DNA of 64,000 nt from Biscogniauxia marginata (GCA_022695795.1 MU404071.1:434001-498000), one strand, 5' to 3'. Counted from the first letter of the stretch, positions 35,309 to 47,827 are shown. Numbers and translations: made by a program. Notes: a model not told the origin generated them from the letters alone.

Positions 35309-35704
35309 ATGTTCTCTCTAAAGACCCTCCTCCTCACGCTGCCCCTGATGGGTCTCGTCCGCACCTGGGAGGTTACGAGCTACAGCGGCGTGGACAACTG
35401 CAAGGCCGGCAGCGGCACCAAGTACCGTATCTACGAGGGCGGCGACTCGGGGACATGCCACGAGCTCACAGGCTCCGCAGCCGGGTCAACATGTAGCCAG
35501 TACAGCAACGGCGGCACCAACGGCCCGGACTCGTGCGGCGGTGACTACTTGCTTGCGCAGAGCGTCAGCACCGGCGGCTGCACGGTCTACACCGGCAAGA
35601 ACTGCGGCGGTGCCGACTATACGGGTAACTGCGTGACACCCGGCTTCGGTCTCACGCTGGCGTCGTTCAGATGCGTAAGTTCCTCTCTCTCAAAAACTGG
35701 GTGA
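35309..35704 (+). CDS. Small secreted cysteine-rich protein, effector-like
   Basis: The open frame codes 131 aa. A signal peptide is clear (MFSLKTLLLTLPLMGLVRT). The mature part starts near WEVTSYSGVDNC and has eight Cys residues and many Gly/Ser/Thr, with SNGGTNGPDSC, YLLAQSV and GLTLASFRC. This is the pattern of small secreted fungal proteins with several disulfides whose role is mostly unknown; some act in host interaction. A perfect GTAAGT donor follows the last Cys codon (from 35675), with a GCTAATAA branch-like element at about 35718. Splicing to an AAG acceptor at 35737 would put a TGA next, so the real protein may end at ...FRC (122 aa, stop at 35738-35740). The unspliced frame adds nine residues. 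The gene is alone in over 7 kb of gene-poor DNA and has its own TATA-like element. Function is inferred only from architecture. Confidence 0.8.
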   Translation: MFSLKTLLLTLPLMGLVRTWEVTSYSGVDNCKAGSGTKYRIYEGGDSGTCHELTGSAAGSTCSQYSNGGTNGPDSCGGDYLLAQSVSTGGCTVYTGKNCGGADYTGNCVTPGFGLTLASFRCVSSSLSKTG

Positions 35705-36402
35705 AGAGGTGACAGTTGCTAATAAACCTGGATGAAGTGAATTCTTGTATTCATCGAGATGTTATTATATCGTTCTGAGTCACCCCTGGAAGGAGCGGTT
35801 GCTCAATAGACGTTGATGAGGGAAAAACTTGGTTGGAAAAAGGGGGGGTTGTCTCCTTCGTCACTTAGACGCAATCGTTATTAGAAGTCCTTCGTGTTTA
35901 TACATAGCCCTGTCTCAGCAACAAGACCCCCGGGTTATCAGTTATGTAAGAATGAGGTATCGAACGTCCATCCACCGTTACTTTTACAACCACATATGTC
36001 AGACAGATACATACATACACACACACACAATCAGACACCTTAGAATAGACAGTTTTTCTTAAAAAGTAGATCCCTGAGTCACATAGGGCCGCATATCTAG
36101 CCTCCATGTGCCCGCTTTATTACCCAACAGTTTTATGCACTCAACCCCTATATCTTCGAGGTGTTTTATAATATATGGTCCTTGAGCCCAGTATATTGTT
36201 ACTATTATCCTCATTTGTCCTGTTTCCTGTTACCGCACTGCTACTTCTTTAACGCGAAATCTAAATCACTCTAAGAAACTGATATACAATTAGAATAGTT
36301 ATCAGCATACTGCACTTTGTTATATATGATAAATGTTCTGTAGGCTTATATTTATCAAGATAATACTGCGGAGACCAGTATAAAGCTCCCCCTTTGCCTG
36401 TT

Positions 36403-36434
<32 letters not shown>
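36403..36434 (+). repeat. Compound microsatellite (TA)7(TG)9
   Basis: Seven TA units run directly into nine TG units. This alternating purine/pyrimidine run could adopt Z-form and is a likely length-polymorphic marker. Confidence 0.95.
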
Positions 36435-39400
36435 ATAATAGCGAGGGTAGTAGATAACCTAAAATTTTACCTAGATATTAAACTTGAGATCACATCTATG
36501 TAGTAAAATCAGTTCTTAAACTCGAGGAACTAGTAGCTACTTCGTTCTCAATTTATCGTGTGTGTATGTGCTTTTCATATAATTACTTATTAATAAAAAT
36601 CAGGTGTCATTAAATCAGAATCCTCTATTAGCAAATTTGTTTGCCACCACCGTGTATGTTGTAGCATCTTGACACCTATCGATATATAGCAACTTCATTT
36701 ATCTATACTCTTCTCCTTACTTACACTAAATATCCCGAATCGCCCGGATCTGGCATGATGTTTCGAACTGCTTAATATTCCAAGCCGCCTGGGTAGAAAT
36801 GTAGATAGGACTAGATTTTGCTTGTGAGGGCGGTGAGCGCTTATGATGGGGCTATAATGGGTGGGGTTCATGTCTGCTGATACCCCAAGTATGCAGAGGT
36901 GTTGCAATACGTTAGTTAGGCACAATGTAAACTCGGTCGTGAGCCGAATGCGGTAAAGTTGGATAGTGTAGGGGGTAAATATTGTATTAGTTAGACATAT
37001 CGTTAAGCTTTGTTGGCTAGATATACTATACACCAAGATGCACTCCTTTTAGGTAGGGGTTGTAATGCTGTTATCGCGCGAGAGGCTAGGACTACAGCTA
37101 GGTACCTGAAATACCATGTCATTTACATGTTGTGGATTGTTTCTTTGTTCTCCGAGGCTGCATGTACCTGCATTACATCCATCTTTCTCCTCACCGCAAC
37201 TCTCCGTACCAACGTGTCGTATGGTCAGCCCAAGGTCCTCCAAAATTTCAGCTATGAAGCAAAATATAGTTCTTGATGCTACGGGATCATTCTATATTGT
37301 GACTATATACAATATTACCCCTGAAAAATTATAATGTAGCATGATGAGCCTCCATAACCACAAGCTTGTATCACGAATTTCTTTCGTGTAGAAATATTTT
37401 CCGAGGCTCTCCTGATAGTTTGTAAATGTTTCTAAATATTACATATGTTATTCGAGTTCAGTACCTAGGCAGCAATAAATGTGTACATGACCAAGTCCCA
37501 GTGCTACAGAATCAAAGTTGATTTTTCCAAATAAAATCTCCATCTTGCTAATGCACTACAGCACTATATCATTGTTTTATCCCGATTACAACATTGGGAG
37601 GCAGACTCGGGTCGTCATCGACGGCATGGCCGGTCTACCTCGGAAAACGCTGTGCTATTTTCATGCGACACAAATTATCTAACCTACATCTACATACCTC
37701 GGCCGAGCCCCATAATATCCAGGCATTGCGGGATGCGTTAGTCCCCCGAGGCTGCCGAATGAAGCCATTCGTAATTGTCTAAGTAAGCCCCATAAAACTG
37801 GGCTCTTAGATAATTTCAACCTGTCGGGTACTTCGGAGGCAAAATCGATTTGGGTTGGGTTATCTACCTAAGGTAGGTCTATTTATTTTGGTGCGTTTGT
37901 CTGAGATGGTCTTATTTTCTCACCTCCAATAGCTTCGGGCTAGGGAGTATTCCGACTACCAGCGCGTCACGAGGCTTTCACACAGACCCGGCGGCTCAAC
38001 TAGTAGCCCGATGTCAAGTTGAAGGTATTTTTAGGTGGCGTACTTTCATAATATCCATTTTTCTTACAGTAGGAAGTGATGTGCTAGCTCGGCCTGAATC
38101 ATGAATCGTAGGTACTAAAGAATCATAGTTAAAAGAGAGAACTCTATATAGGAGGTTGCGTACTGTAATGTAAATAGGTACTTGAAGCAGGTGTCATTTA
38201 TGTCTTACGTAGCCCGAGAAGAAGAGACGATCTATGCAGAATAGTTAGTATAAGCTAGCAGTGACTGAGATGCGTGACTTCTAGGTAAACGCATCAAGAT
38301 GCAATGTGCGGGCATTCTGACTTGCGTCGTCAGCGACTTGAGGATGGACAAGACAAGGAGAAGGAAAAGGGAAGCGAGACTGGGACTACCTAGGTACCTA
38401 CTGAAAGTAGCTGTATTTACGGTTTGACAGGTATTCCAACGGTAGATCGACGTTTTCTCCATCCCATCCCAGAACATCCCGTACGTCTTTGGCATCACCG
38501 GACACACCCGGTTTACGGGGTCTTGTCAGCTTCACCACCCTTATTGTTCGATTAGGTTTCGATCCGGCCTGCTGGGTATCCGTCATAGCACATAGTTTAC
38601 CGTAGGTCTTTTACTTTTTTCTCCGTTGCAATGTGTGTTGAGATGGTCAGCTGAATTGGCCGGGAATCCAATCGGCGGGATGACTTCATCTACGTGTACG
38701 CTGGCAACTAACGATTGCTTTTGCCTCGCAGAGGAATTACGGTCATACGCGTGTTGTTGTGTATTCTGAACGTTGGATATCTTTCATGTCTTCCTCGACA
38801 CCTTGCTTTGAGTGTATTCCCAGTAACCACTAACTGTTGTCCCTGTGTGAGTAGTCATCACGGTGATAGCATCAACATTAATTAGTTGCCGGGGAGGATG
38901 CGGCAGACAAGTAGGTAGACAAATAGCCCACGTGCCTTGGGGACCAAGGGATCTTTCCGTAGGTAAGAATTACTTAGAAGCATGTCGGCCGAAGAATCCT
39001 ATCTGACGATGCGCGTCATTACCTTCTTTCATTGGTAGGTAGTTCTGTCAGATGCCGGCCCTCTTGGTGTCCTCGGCACGAGTGTCTCTCTCACCGACAA
39101 TCCGCCACGGGAGCTGCATAACCGGCACGTAGGTTACTTTGTTGCGATCTGTAGTAGGTGGCCAGGAGGTTAGAAGGTGCATGTTGTAGGCTGTATGCTG
39201 TACAGATTACGCTGTCTTGTAAACGAATAATTGGTCCCATTTGAATGCAGGTTAGTGTAAATGCAGTTTTGAACAATTCGATGATGACGCAGTGGATTTC
39301 TGGTTTCACAGCGCAGATCCCATCTTCAGGCGACCCCTCCAATAGGCACGAACGTAAGCGGGCAAGGCGGGGACGGCAGGCAACCGTTTAGAAAGCTCTG

Positions 39401-39785
39401 TGTGGTCCACTAATAGATTTTTAGGGGGGCCAGAGACCAACCTCCTAGCTCCTAAATAGCTCCCTGCCGAATCTGCCAAGGATCTGTCTACGTACGCTGT
39501 GTACCTACTTAAGCTGGTACCTTACCCTTTTAGGCTTGCAGGGCTCCAGCTGCACGTAACTGCCGGAGCATGTACCTACATACATATGTACCAACTTTAC
39601 CAACCCTGATGCGATATATACCTTAGGCACCTATGTAGCCCTAGGCGGAAATGTACTAAAAATATTAAAGCAACGGCGCCGGTAAATACTGGTATGTACC
39701 TACATAATGCACTTTGACTGCCGCATCGAACTGACAACACATGTATAGTGTGCACCTGTTGTACCTTGCATAGGATGTACCTAAG

Positions 39786-39797
39786 GTACCTAGGTAC
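39786..39797. repeat. 12-bp palindrome GTACCTAGGTAC
   Basis: A perfect palindrome, preceded by a related GTACCTAAGGTAC sequence. It belongs to the same word family as the palindromes at 3881 and 47828. Confidence 0.8.
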
Positions 39798-40098
39798 ATA
39801 CTACTCCTGCCTCCCTCTCGTTTTCGTATTCCATCCATACCTATCTTGAGTCGCATTCCATTTCCAACCCCCAACCAACCAGCAAAAACCCGTGTACGAA
39901 TAAGAGACATGCCATCGTCGCAATCTCTCAATCTCAAGACCGATGAACGGCTCATACGAGGAACGTACGTACGTGACACCATTTAAATTTAACCCAAGCC
40001 TAGGTAACCTTATAGCTGGTTATCTGATCTTAGCCCAGGTTAGCTTTAGCTGTATTAATCCAATCCGACAATGCAGTCGCGACATCGATATTATCTGC

Positions 40099-40120
40099 TA
40101 TTATTATTATTATTATTATT
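40099..40120 (+). repeat. (TAT)7 trinucleotide microsatellite
   Basis: Seven TAT units plus one base in non-coding DNA. Confidence 0.9.
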
Positions 40121-41114
40121 GGTATTCACCTCCAACCCCCATATTCCCATACGGCGTACCGGCGTACCTATTAGTTTTCCTTCTCCCCACCTCCCCTTTT
40201 CCCAATTCCCCCAACCGTTACGTAGACCGTTTTCACCGTAGCGACGACATTATTCGCTGCCCTGTCTATTATTAGCTTGCGTGCAATCACACCAGCCTAG
40301 AACCTCTGATATCTTTTCGCCATTACTTGCTAGTCCCTAATTTTGATACCCGGAAATCAGAAACACAATTCGTAATTCGACGAGCAGCTGCATCGCCTCC
40401 CCCCCTATTCTCTATTACTCCTCCTGTCCTCCTCCCTCCAACCTGCCCCCCTATAGCATAGACAGAAGCCATCGAATCGAGGCCCAGACTCCATCTTCCA
40501 TCCATTCATTTCTCACCTCCCCACCTGCTCGCCGTCTACCCGATCAGGCCGATTTCGCGCATTACCACGCTACGATTTTTCTAGACTGCTTAGAGATCCG
40601 AGCTATCAACCGCCCTGCGACGATCATATCCACTAGTTTCCACCTAGCCATCTCTGATCCGTAATCAATCTATTCTCAGTTTGGGCTAGATCCGGCTACT
40701 CATTGCCTTCTCTCTGCCCTGAGGTCTCTGCTCCCTCGGCTCCTGGGCGGACGTCTGACGAGACGAATTGCTCAAGCCTGACCTGAAGTTGGTACCCTAC
40801 AGAGAGGGGAAACGTCCCTGGCCGTCCACGTTTCTCCCGAAGCGAAGAGCACCGAAAGTAGCGAATCAAGACCGGGGGTGCCGTGCAGCTGCGTGCGTGC
40901 GAAGTGGGAACCTGGAACCTGGAACTTGATGCTGCCGAGTCCAAACCTACCAACTTATTAGTCCCATTATCCGTCGAAGCCACAGCCGGCTTGATCCTGT
41001 CCTTTTTTCTTTCTGCCTCTCCCGCCCTTCCCTTCCTCCTACCTGTTTGTTTATTCCGAATGTCGTCTTGGAAGGTAGAGCCGAAGCTTCGGTGAGGAGA
41101 TTCCTTGGTCCAAC

Positions 41115-43007
41115 ATGTTCCTACACTCGGGTGCGAGTTTACACGGCCACGAGTATTCCAACCGGCCCTCGCCAACTGCTCCCAATGCTGCTCATCGCCG
41201 CAATCCGCTCCTACGATCTACCCTCACGGCTCCTATAAATCGAAATTCTATCCATCATCCCGAGTCTCCTAAGAATGAACCTGCTTGTCCTGAGTTGAAA
41301 CGGCCGAGACCCGTGTCGGAGTATACACCCCGACAGACAGACACCGTCGTGAGGTTTCAAGAGCCCGTGCCCAACCCGGCTGCAAAGCCCGAACCTATGA
41401 GCATGAGCGACGATGAAGGTTCCATTGTCTCCGATAGTGATGCAAGCAGGGCCTCGTCTACGGCTCGTCGACGCCGGAGACGGGTGGTCCGGAAGAGCAC
41501 AAACTACGTTCTAGCTCAACCCCCTCCGAAGCTGCGCAACAAGCAGCGCATAATCCATATCCGGCCAAAGCTGTTGCTCCAAGTCCAGCAGCTGTCGGCA
41601 GGCCAGCGGCCAAGGCCGGCTATCGATGTCTATCCTGCGTCCGCCATTACGGGGTCGATATTTGCGCCCTTATTGAAACGCTTCCCGCGAATTGCTCGGA
41701 CCAAGAGAGAATTGGGCATCCAGGATGTCATGCTAGTAAGGAGCGAGGATTATGGCTCGCAGGCTCCCGAGTCCGATAGTGATGGAGACGAGGACAACAT
41801 CAAATCACGCGACTTGCTAGCAATCTTGACCCCATTAAGGACGGAGGACAAGGCCGAGATTGTTCTAGCTGACGGAACCGTATGGGTAGCCACCCCGAGG
41901 GTCAGTGGCAATAACTGCTCTTACGAGTTCGTTTCTGTTGATTCGCATGGGAACACCACCACGGCTCGATGGGTACGCAAGCAGATTGTATCCAAATCCT
42001 TACCGACTACACCAACTACGACGGCTCCGCCAGTAACAAAGATGCAGCCGCCAGACTACAAGTTTACATTTAGCATTATCGATCCCAATTGTCGTCGCCA
42101 CCCCATAATGGCTACTCTTACCAACTCGTCTTTTGAAATACTCGATTCTTACACTACCGTTTCCCAGTCGGCTAATCGGTACCCGCCGACCTCTACCTTG
42201 CTATCTTCACCTTCACTAGCTAGTGACGAAAAGCCCAACAGGGACCGCATGACGCAACAGGTTGAAGAATGGCAGAAGTCTTTTATCTCTATCTCGGCTA
42301 TCTGGGTAGCACTCCGACATGGCTGGGCCCCCAACTGTAAACCCGCGGACGTCGTGTCGCCGTCTGTTTCGTGCCCTACATCGCCTACCGACGGAAACAT
42401 AATAGGCCGTGGCCGGGCCTTCAGTATCAGTCCGGAGGCCAAGTCAAAGTTTCGCAGCTTAGAACCCGCATATCGAAGAAAATGCCTACCGGACACACAG
42501 ATACCTAGTCAATCGGTCCTAGGTGCACTACCTAGAAGGGCCACGTCAACCGGGGCAGCGTTCTTCCAGAAACGGAGGACCCTGCAAAGGGAAAGTTCTG
42601 AGCCGGCCGAAGAAAATGAAACTGAGCGGGTGAAGAAGTTAAGTAGAAGGGCATTTAGTGGTGATTGGCACGTTGGTGTGCGGAAACCGGACCAGCAAAC
42701 TTCGTTAGGAGAGATGCTGGAATTCGAGCCTTCGGCGGTATCATCCGAAGGATCCAGTTCAAGCCGTACCTCTGCACCAGCTCCTCCCCCATTGCCTACT
42801 GGACGACGTGCTACCTCGGCTTACTATCCTCATAACCCGTTAGTGCCTGACCTCGGTGCTCAGGTTGGTGAAGGGAGCGGGTTGTCACACAGTATTGCGA
42901 CTCGGGATATAGCTAGAGAAGGAGATGTGGATGAGGCTAACCCGAGAAGTCGACATCAAAAACTGAGGAGCCTTGGGAATTGGATTCGGAAGCTTTCGGG
43001 GCGATAG
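41115..43007 (+). CDS. Conserved filamentous-fungal protein of unknown function
   Basis: A single exon of 630 codons. The N-terminal ~110 residues are Pro/Ser/Arg-rich. A basic cluster (TARRRRRRVVRKS, about 115-127) could be a nuclear localisation signal. It is followed by an ordered-looking segment (RNKQRIIHIRPKLLLQVQQL). A second region at about 314-350 (YKFTFSIIDPNCRRHPIMATL) is followed by an EEWQKSFISISAIWVALRHGW helix near 385. I recognise this FSIIDPN(C/S)RRHPIMATLT block from uncharacterised Sordariomycete proteins, but no function is known to me. The C-terminus is Ser-rich and ends in an amphipathic basic tail (LRSLGNWIRKLSGR) that might contact membrane. No signal peptide or transmembrane helix. 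Codon use and the long uninterrupted frame make it a real gene. Confidence 0.85.
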   Translation: MFLHSGASLHGHEYSNRPSPTAPNAAHRRNPLLRSTLTAPINRNSIHHPESPKNEPACPELKRPRPVSEYTPRQTDTVVRFQEPVPNPAAKPEPMSMSDDEGSIVSDSDASRASSTARRRRRRVVRKSTNYVLAQPPPKLRNKQRIIHIRPKLLLQVQQLSAGQRPRPAIDVYPASAITGSIFAPLLKRFPRIARTKRELGIQDVMLVRSEDYGSQAPESDSDGDEDNIKSRDLLAILTPLRTEDKAEIVLADGTVWVATPRVSGNNCSYEFVSVDSHGNTTTARWVRKQIVSKSLPTTPTTTAPPVTKMQPPDYKFTFSIIDPNCRRHPIMATLTNSSFEILDSYTTVSQSANRYPPTSTLLSSPSLASDEKPNRDRMTQQVEEWQKSFISISAIWVALRHGWAPNCKPADVVSPSVSCPTSPTDGNIIGRGRAFSISPEAKSKFRSLEPAYRRKCLPDTQIPSQSVLGALPRRATSTGAAFFQKRRTLQRESSEPAEENETERVKKLSRRAFSGDWHVGVRKPDQQTSLGEMLEFEPSAVSSEGSSSSRTSAPAPPPLPTGRRATSAYYPHNPLVPDLGAQVGEGSGLSHSIATRDIAREGDVDEANPRSRHQKLRSLGNWIRKLSGR

Positions 43008-44937
43008 AATTGCCTTCAGCTTCCCGGACAAAGAAGCAAACATAAAGAAACACAAAAATTTCGAACACCGAAGATACGACCGACCCCACGATAGGAATCT
43101 TGTATCAACATGTAGAATGGGCCGGGCAGGTTGGAGGAGACAACGAATTTCTTGGGTCACGCATTGGGTAGACGTCGTCCTTTTGTTGGTTGGTGTTCAA
43201 AAAGAAATACTAAGGCGAATTGGTTCGGCATGGCAGATCGCTAAGTTTAAGAAACTTTGGTATGCTTCGTAGCTTGAGACTTGGGTTCCTCCCTGATGGC
43301 GTTCCTATTATGAAAAGGGCTCTTTAGGGTCTTCAGGAGAGGTTGCTCTACTGTTGTTGCCAGGGCGGTCTGAGTATAACTTATGTTGAGGTCTAGAGAA
43401 GACAACCTGGCAACAGGCTTGTGTGTTCGTAAAATCACGAAGAAAACAAAACATATGAAAATGCTGGAGAGGCCTACCCCTTGGGCTAACTTCTATACAT
43501 ATACTTTATGTCTCATCTCATATTTTGGGTTATGAGTGTGATGTGTGAATTAACTAGAGGTCTCGGCTTTGACAAAATAATAAATAGCCTACCTAATGGT
43601 TTGGAACAAACAATGTGAAGAAATAAGCTAGATAACATTGGTAACCTATTCGGCCTGATCTCGCCATAACGTCTAAAAGTAAACTAATTACTCTGCTTCC
43701 CTCCCACCTCCTCAAGATGATATACATATAGGACGTGGCTCAAGTTATGCACGAGATATTAAGCCTCATTCACTTAACCCTATCGGTCAAGAAAAGAGGC
43801 TGGCAACTAACTCCCTGCAGTCTCCAGGTCAAACACTATACCGGATAGGTTAGCATGTATCTGTTTAGCTACGTATATATGTAATTGTTCAATGACTAAC
43901 CACAGCTTCCTGTATGTAGGAGATGAGAGCTAAGCTGCCTAGAAGGCTACGTAGCTGATCGAAGCGTGGGCTTTTTTCTTCTCTTTGCACCCTCCCCTCC
44001 CCCCTCCTTACCTACTTACCTCTTGTCCTTAATTTACAGGTTAAACGTCGTTCCTTTGCATAAGAGGTAATGTACCTAGTTAGGTAAATTCTGTTTTCAG
44101 CGCAGAGTCCCATTTGCAAAGTTTGACAATGTTAATAGAGATCTTTCCCACAACGTTGCTCTATATAGGTATATTGATCTATCTTAGTGTAGACCTGTAA
44201 GGTGAAAAGGCGGAGTTTCCTAGGTAGTTAGGGAACAGGGGAGGAGGGGGGCGATACGCTATGGCAAGCATCCTACACATGTATAACCCACACATGGTGG
44301 ATGAGCGGACCTGAGGGCGGAGTATGCACGTCCAACTATGATCCCCGTCAAAGACTACTAAGAAAGAACTAATAATAAGTCTACCCGAAGCTCAACCGAA
44401 TCCGGGGGTAGAATTGAAGAACGAATAATGGATTTCTGGATGTGCTTCTCGTCCTTGAATTACTGGATTCCATCTGTGTAATTTTCGAAAAAGCTTTCTC
44501 CCCCCCCTTTTCGTCTTCTTCCCCTACTTCTCTCTGGATTTCAATGGTTTCGGGGTGTTGTCCTGTCTCGTCCCAAAACTAGTTCCGGTTCCGATTCAAT
44601 CTAGTAACTATTGGCACACACTCTTTTCTCGTTCTAGTTGACCCACTGTTAGATATAGTCTGGGAATAGTAACAAAGTAAGCGACGGTTGAAGAGAGAGG
44701 AGAACGGCGAGATCACTGACTTATTCCTCTACCACTCGCCCCCTTCCTCGATCATTTCATTCATTCACAGGAGCCGATTAGGCATAATCACCTACTTACT
44801 ACCTACAGAAAAGCCATTCATTCTATTCCATCCCGTGTCCTCTCGTTCTGTCGAGATATCAGACACGCGATAGGAAGCCCATAAGGCTATAAGGCTATAT
44901 CTATCATACCGGCACAAAATAACCAAAAGAAGAAAAA
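43008..44937. other. Intergenic spacer, no gene supported
   Basis: AT-rich 3' flank of the unknown-function gene and CT-rich leader of the MFS gene (44480-44937). Small frames at both strands lack features. A CTATAAGG doublet occurs at 44887-44899. Confidence 0.6.
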
Positions 44938-47060
44938 ATGGCCAGCTTCAATGGCCCTTCCTCTTCCTCCTCCTCGACCGCAGCAGCGGTGATGGAACTC
45001 GAACCCATCCACCTACAGATGTCCCCGATCCCGATCCCCGTCTCGGCCCCCGATCGGAGGGAGGCCGTCATCGCCAGCGCGCTACCCGGTGAAGGAACAT
45101 CTCCCCACCCGCTCCCGCTCCCGCGGCCGAGCACGGCGACCGAGGTCGTGCAGCGGTGGAACTATCCGCGGGCTAACATCCCGCGCGTGGCGGCTTGCTT
45201 CTGGTCTTTCGTTGTGATGGGGGCTAACGATGCCGCTTATGGGGTGAGTTGACAAACTATATTGGTTTTTATTTTCATTTTTCGTGACCTTCCCCTTCTC
45301 CTCTGCTGAAGCAATTTCTTGGGTTGAGAAAGGAAAATGAGAAGATATCTTGAGTTGCTTTTTTGGTAATGAGAGATGATAAAGAGTTGTTCTGACGAAA
45401 ATTCCTATAGCCGCTTATACCTTATGTACGTGACGCCGCCACTACCCTGGCCCTTTTTCCTTTCAAAAATAAAATGTAGCAACTTTCTCTTGATCTATAG
45501 ATGATACGTTACGACAACATACATTATATATTGCAATGAGTGAAGTTACCTACTAACGATGAAAAAAAAAACCCCCCGACCTTCTTTCCCATTCTAGATC
45601 CAAAAACATTACTCGCTCACCTACCTAATCGTCTCGCTCATCTTCCTAGCCCCTTTCGTCGGCTACACGATGGCCGCATTTCTGAACAACTACATCCACA
45701 TGCGTGTGGGCCAGCGGGGCGTCGCCTTCATCTGCTCGCTGTGTCATCTGGTTGCCTATGCCATCGTCGCCGCTCACCCTCCGTACCCGCTGCTAGTCAT
45801 CTCCTTCATCCTTGCGGGCTTCGGGAATGGTATCGCGGACGCCGCATGGAACGCCTGGATTGGAAATAGTGAGTTAATTTTGGAGTTATTTATTGCCTCT
45901 TATAACCTGTCTCGGGAGTAGAGCCTGCCTATTCTGGCATTTTGTATGAGTTTTCATTCCCGAGACACGTTTCATGGGTTGAAAAGCAGACCAAATATCG
46001 CAATTAGGTACTGACTTTTTTTTTTCCCTGCAGTGGCACATGCGAACGAACTCCTGGGCTTCCTGCACGGCTTGTACGGAGCAGGGGCCGTCTTAAGTCC
46101 CCTCGTGGCCACGACGATGATCACCAAGGGAAACCTACCGTGGTACTCCTTTTACTACATAATGGTGGGGTGAGCCCCCCAAGCCTTCGCTCTGATTTCT
46201 CATTCGACTGCTTGTTGCCTACTCCTCGGTGAAATTATGATTGGTTGACTGGCGGCTGCGAGTATTATAGATCGGCATGGCCGTCCTCGAGATCGCAACC
46301 TCAGTGTGTGGCTTTTGGAAGGCGACGGCCCACGTGTACAGAGAGTCGCTGGAGAAGCACTCTGATTCTATTAATAGCAGCCTTAAGGAGGCGTTGCTTA
46401 AGAAGCCCAGTGCGCGTGTTGTTTGGCTATGCGCTTTGTTTTTGTTAGGCTACGTCGGCATCGAAGTCGCCCTCGGCGGCTGGATCGTCGAATTCATGCT
46501 CCAGGCTCGCCACGGCGAGCAGTTCGCGAGTGGCATGACAGCGACGGGATTTTGGTTGGGCTTGACAATCGGACGAGTCGTTCTGGGTTTTGTGACCCCT
46601 CGAATTGGAGAGAAGTTTGCTATCATGGTAAGTTTTACACGGCCACAGTCTTTCACTTTTTGAACCCTCGCATGGCTATTTAGTTATGTTACGACGTCCT
46701 GACCGGTGACGGGTCTAGATATACCTACCTCTCACGATGGGGTTGGAGCTCATCTTCTGGTTAGTGCCGAAGTTCATTGTGTCGGCCGTTGCGGTTGGGC
46801 TCCAGGGTTTCTTCCTCGGCCCCTTGTTCCCAGCTGCTATAGTGGCTATGTCTAAGCTGCTTCCCCGTCACCTCCACGTTGGAGCTATTGGTTTTGCGGC
46901 AGCTTTTGGTGGAAGTGGCGCGGCTATCTTACCGTTTGCCGTTGGAGCGATTGCACAGGCCCAGGGCGTCCAGGTGTTGCAGCCAGTTATCCTCGCCCTC
47001 CTGGGGGTCATACTCCTGTTGTGGATTGGACTGCCTAGAATCGGCAAGAAGGAGGAATGA
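44938..47060 (+). CDS. MFS transporter, Bsc6/fucose-permease-like group
   Basis: Six exons (44938-45243, 45411-45425, 45598-45868, 46034-46164, 46271-46627, 46719-47060) give 473 aa. Exon 2 has only 15 nt and codes PLIPY, needed to rebuild the conserved GANDAAYGPLIPYIQKHYSLTY block at the first helix-loop. Intron 4 uses a weak GTGGGG donor; the join YYIM/IGMAVLE fits homologs. A cytosolic Ser/Pro-rich N-terminus of about 85 residues precedes 12 expected helices. Landmarks are FLAPFVGYTMAAFLNN, GFGNGIADAAWNAWIGNMAHANELLGFLHGLYGAGAVLSPL and FFLGPLFPAAIVAMSKLLPRHLHVGAIGFAAAFGGSGAAILPF. The group is common in filamentous fungi and usually annotated as MFS or bypass-of-stop-codon protein 6; the substrate is unknown. 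Probably plasma-membrane or vacuolar. Confidence 0.9.
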
Positions 47061-47827
47061 GACTCGAGGATAGCCGAGTATCTCAGCGGGCGCGGCCGTT
47101 TGAGATTCGACTAATAGTAGTATTGTAGAAGTAGTGGTACCTTAGGTAGTTGTTACTTTCGTCTTTGGACAAATAGGAGAGCAACGGGAACGGGAAATCC
47201 TACCTGACAGAGGATTTTCATGCAGTTTTCTTATTAGGAAACAATAATATGTCATACTCGCGTCAACGTGGCTTTTATATGCCGAACCTACCTAACGCTT
47301 ACCGGTCGTATCTCAAGCTCTTCTCCTCTTCAGAGTAACCCGAGCGAGATGCGAGGCGTTCATGCAGGTAGGGTCTGTCCAGCCGGCTTTTTAGGCCTAT
47401 CCGCAGGATCCGCAAGTGTAACGATATGTAGAAAAACCCGACCCGACTGCTGCTTTTGGGAACCGGTAGGAGTTGCAAAGGACATTGCATATGTATATAG
47501 GCCTTCTGGAAGACCCCCCTACGTGTGGCACGGTGTTCGTAGGTATGTAGTAGCTCTGAAGCTGAAGCTTGTGGAGCGTACACATGTAGTCACTCGAGCT
47601 TCTGGCTGTAGTAGCTCTTCTCGATGCGAGTATCCGTCTGTCGGCAGCCAAGGACGCTCCGTGTATGCTGTGCACACCACTCGAGCCGTCCCGTCTTCTG
47701 CCGGCATCCGCTTCCAATATTGGTGACGTATGGTTCTTTTGCTTTGGAAACGCGGCATATCCAAGGGCTCTGAGACAGGTATGTATGTATGTTGTTCGAG
47801 TCGTGGTGTTGACTGACATTGTATACC

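Larger units (their letters stand above)
35741..41114. other. Gene-poor region (5.4 kb), no gene supported
   Basis: AT-rich, stop-dense DNA with a (TA)7(TG)9 microsatellite (36403-36434), a TTA repeat (40099-40120) and GTACCTAGGTAC palindromes (39786-39797). A long frame at 40696-41175 (-) overlaps the leader of the next gene and shows no family features. The pyrimidine-rich stretch 40400-41100 probably holds the promoter and leader of the gene at 41115. Confidence 0.55.

Noticed and set aside
40696..41175. 159-codon minus-strand frame overlapping the gene at 41115
   Set aside because: It lies antisense over the leader and start of a better-supported gene and shows no conserved features.
47268..47819. 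Overlapping frames of 94-152 codons on both strands
   Set aside because: Mutual shadows in a spacer; none has a motif, signal peptide or plausible introns.
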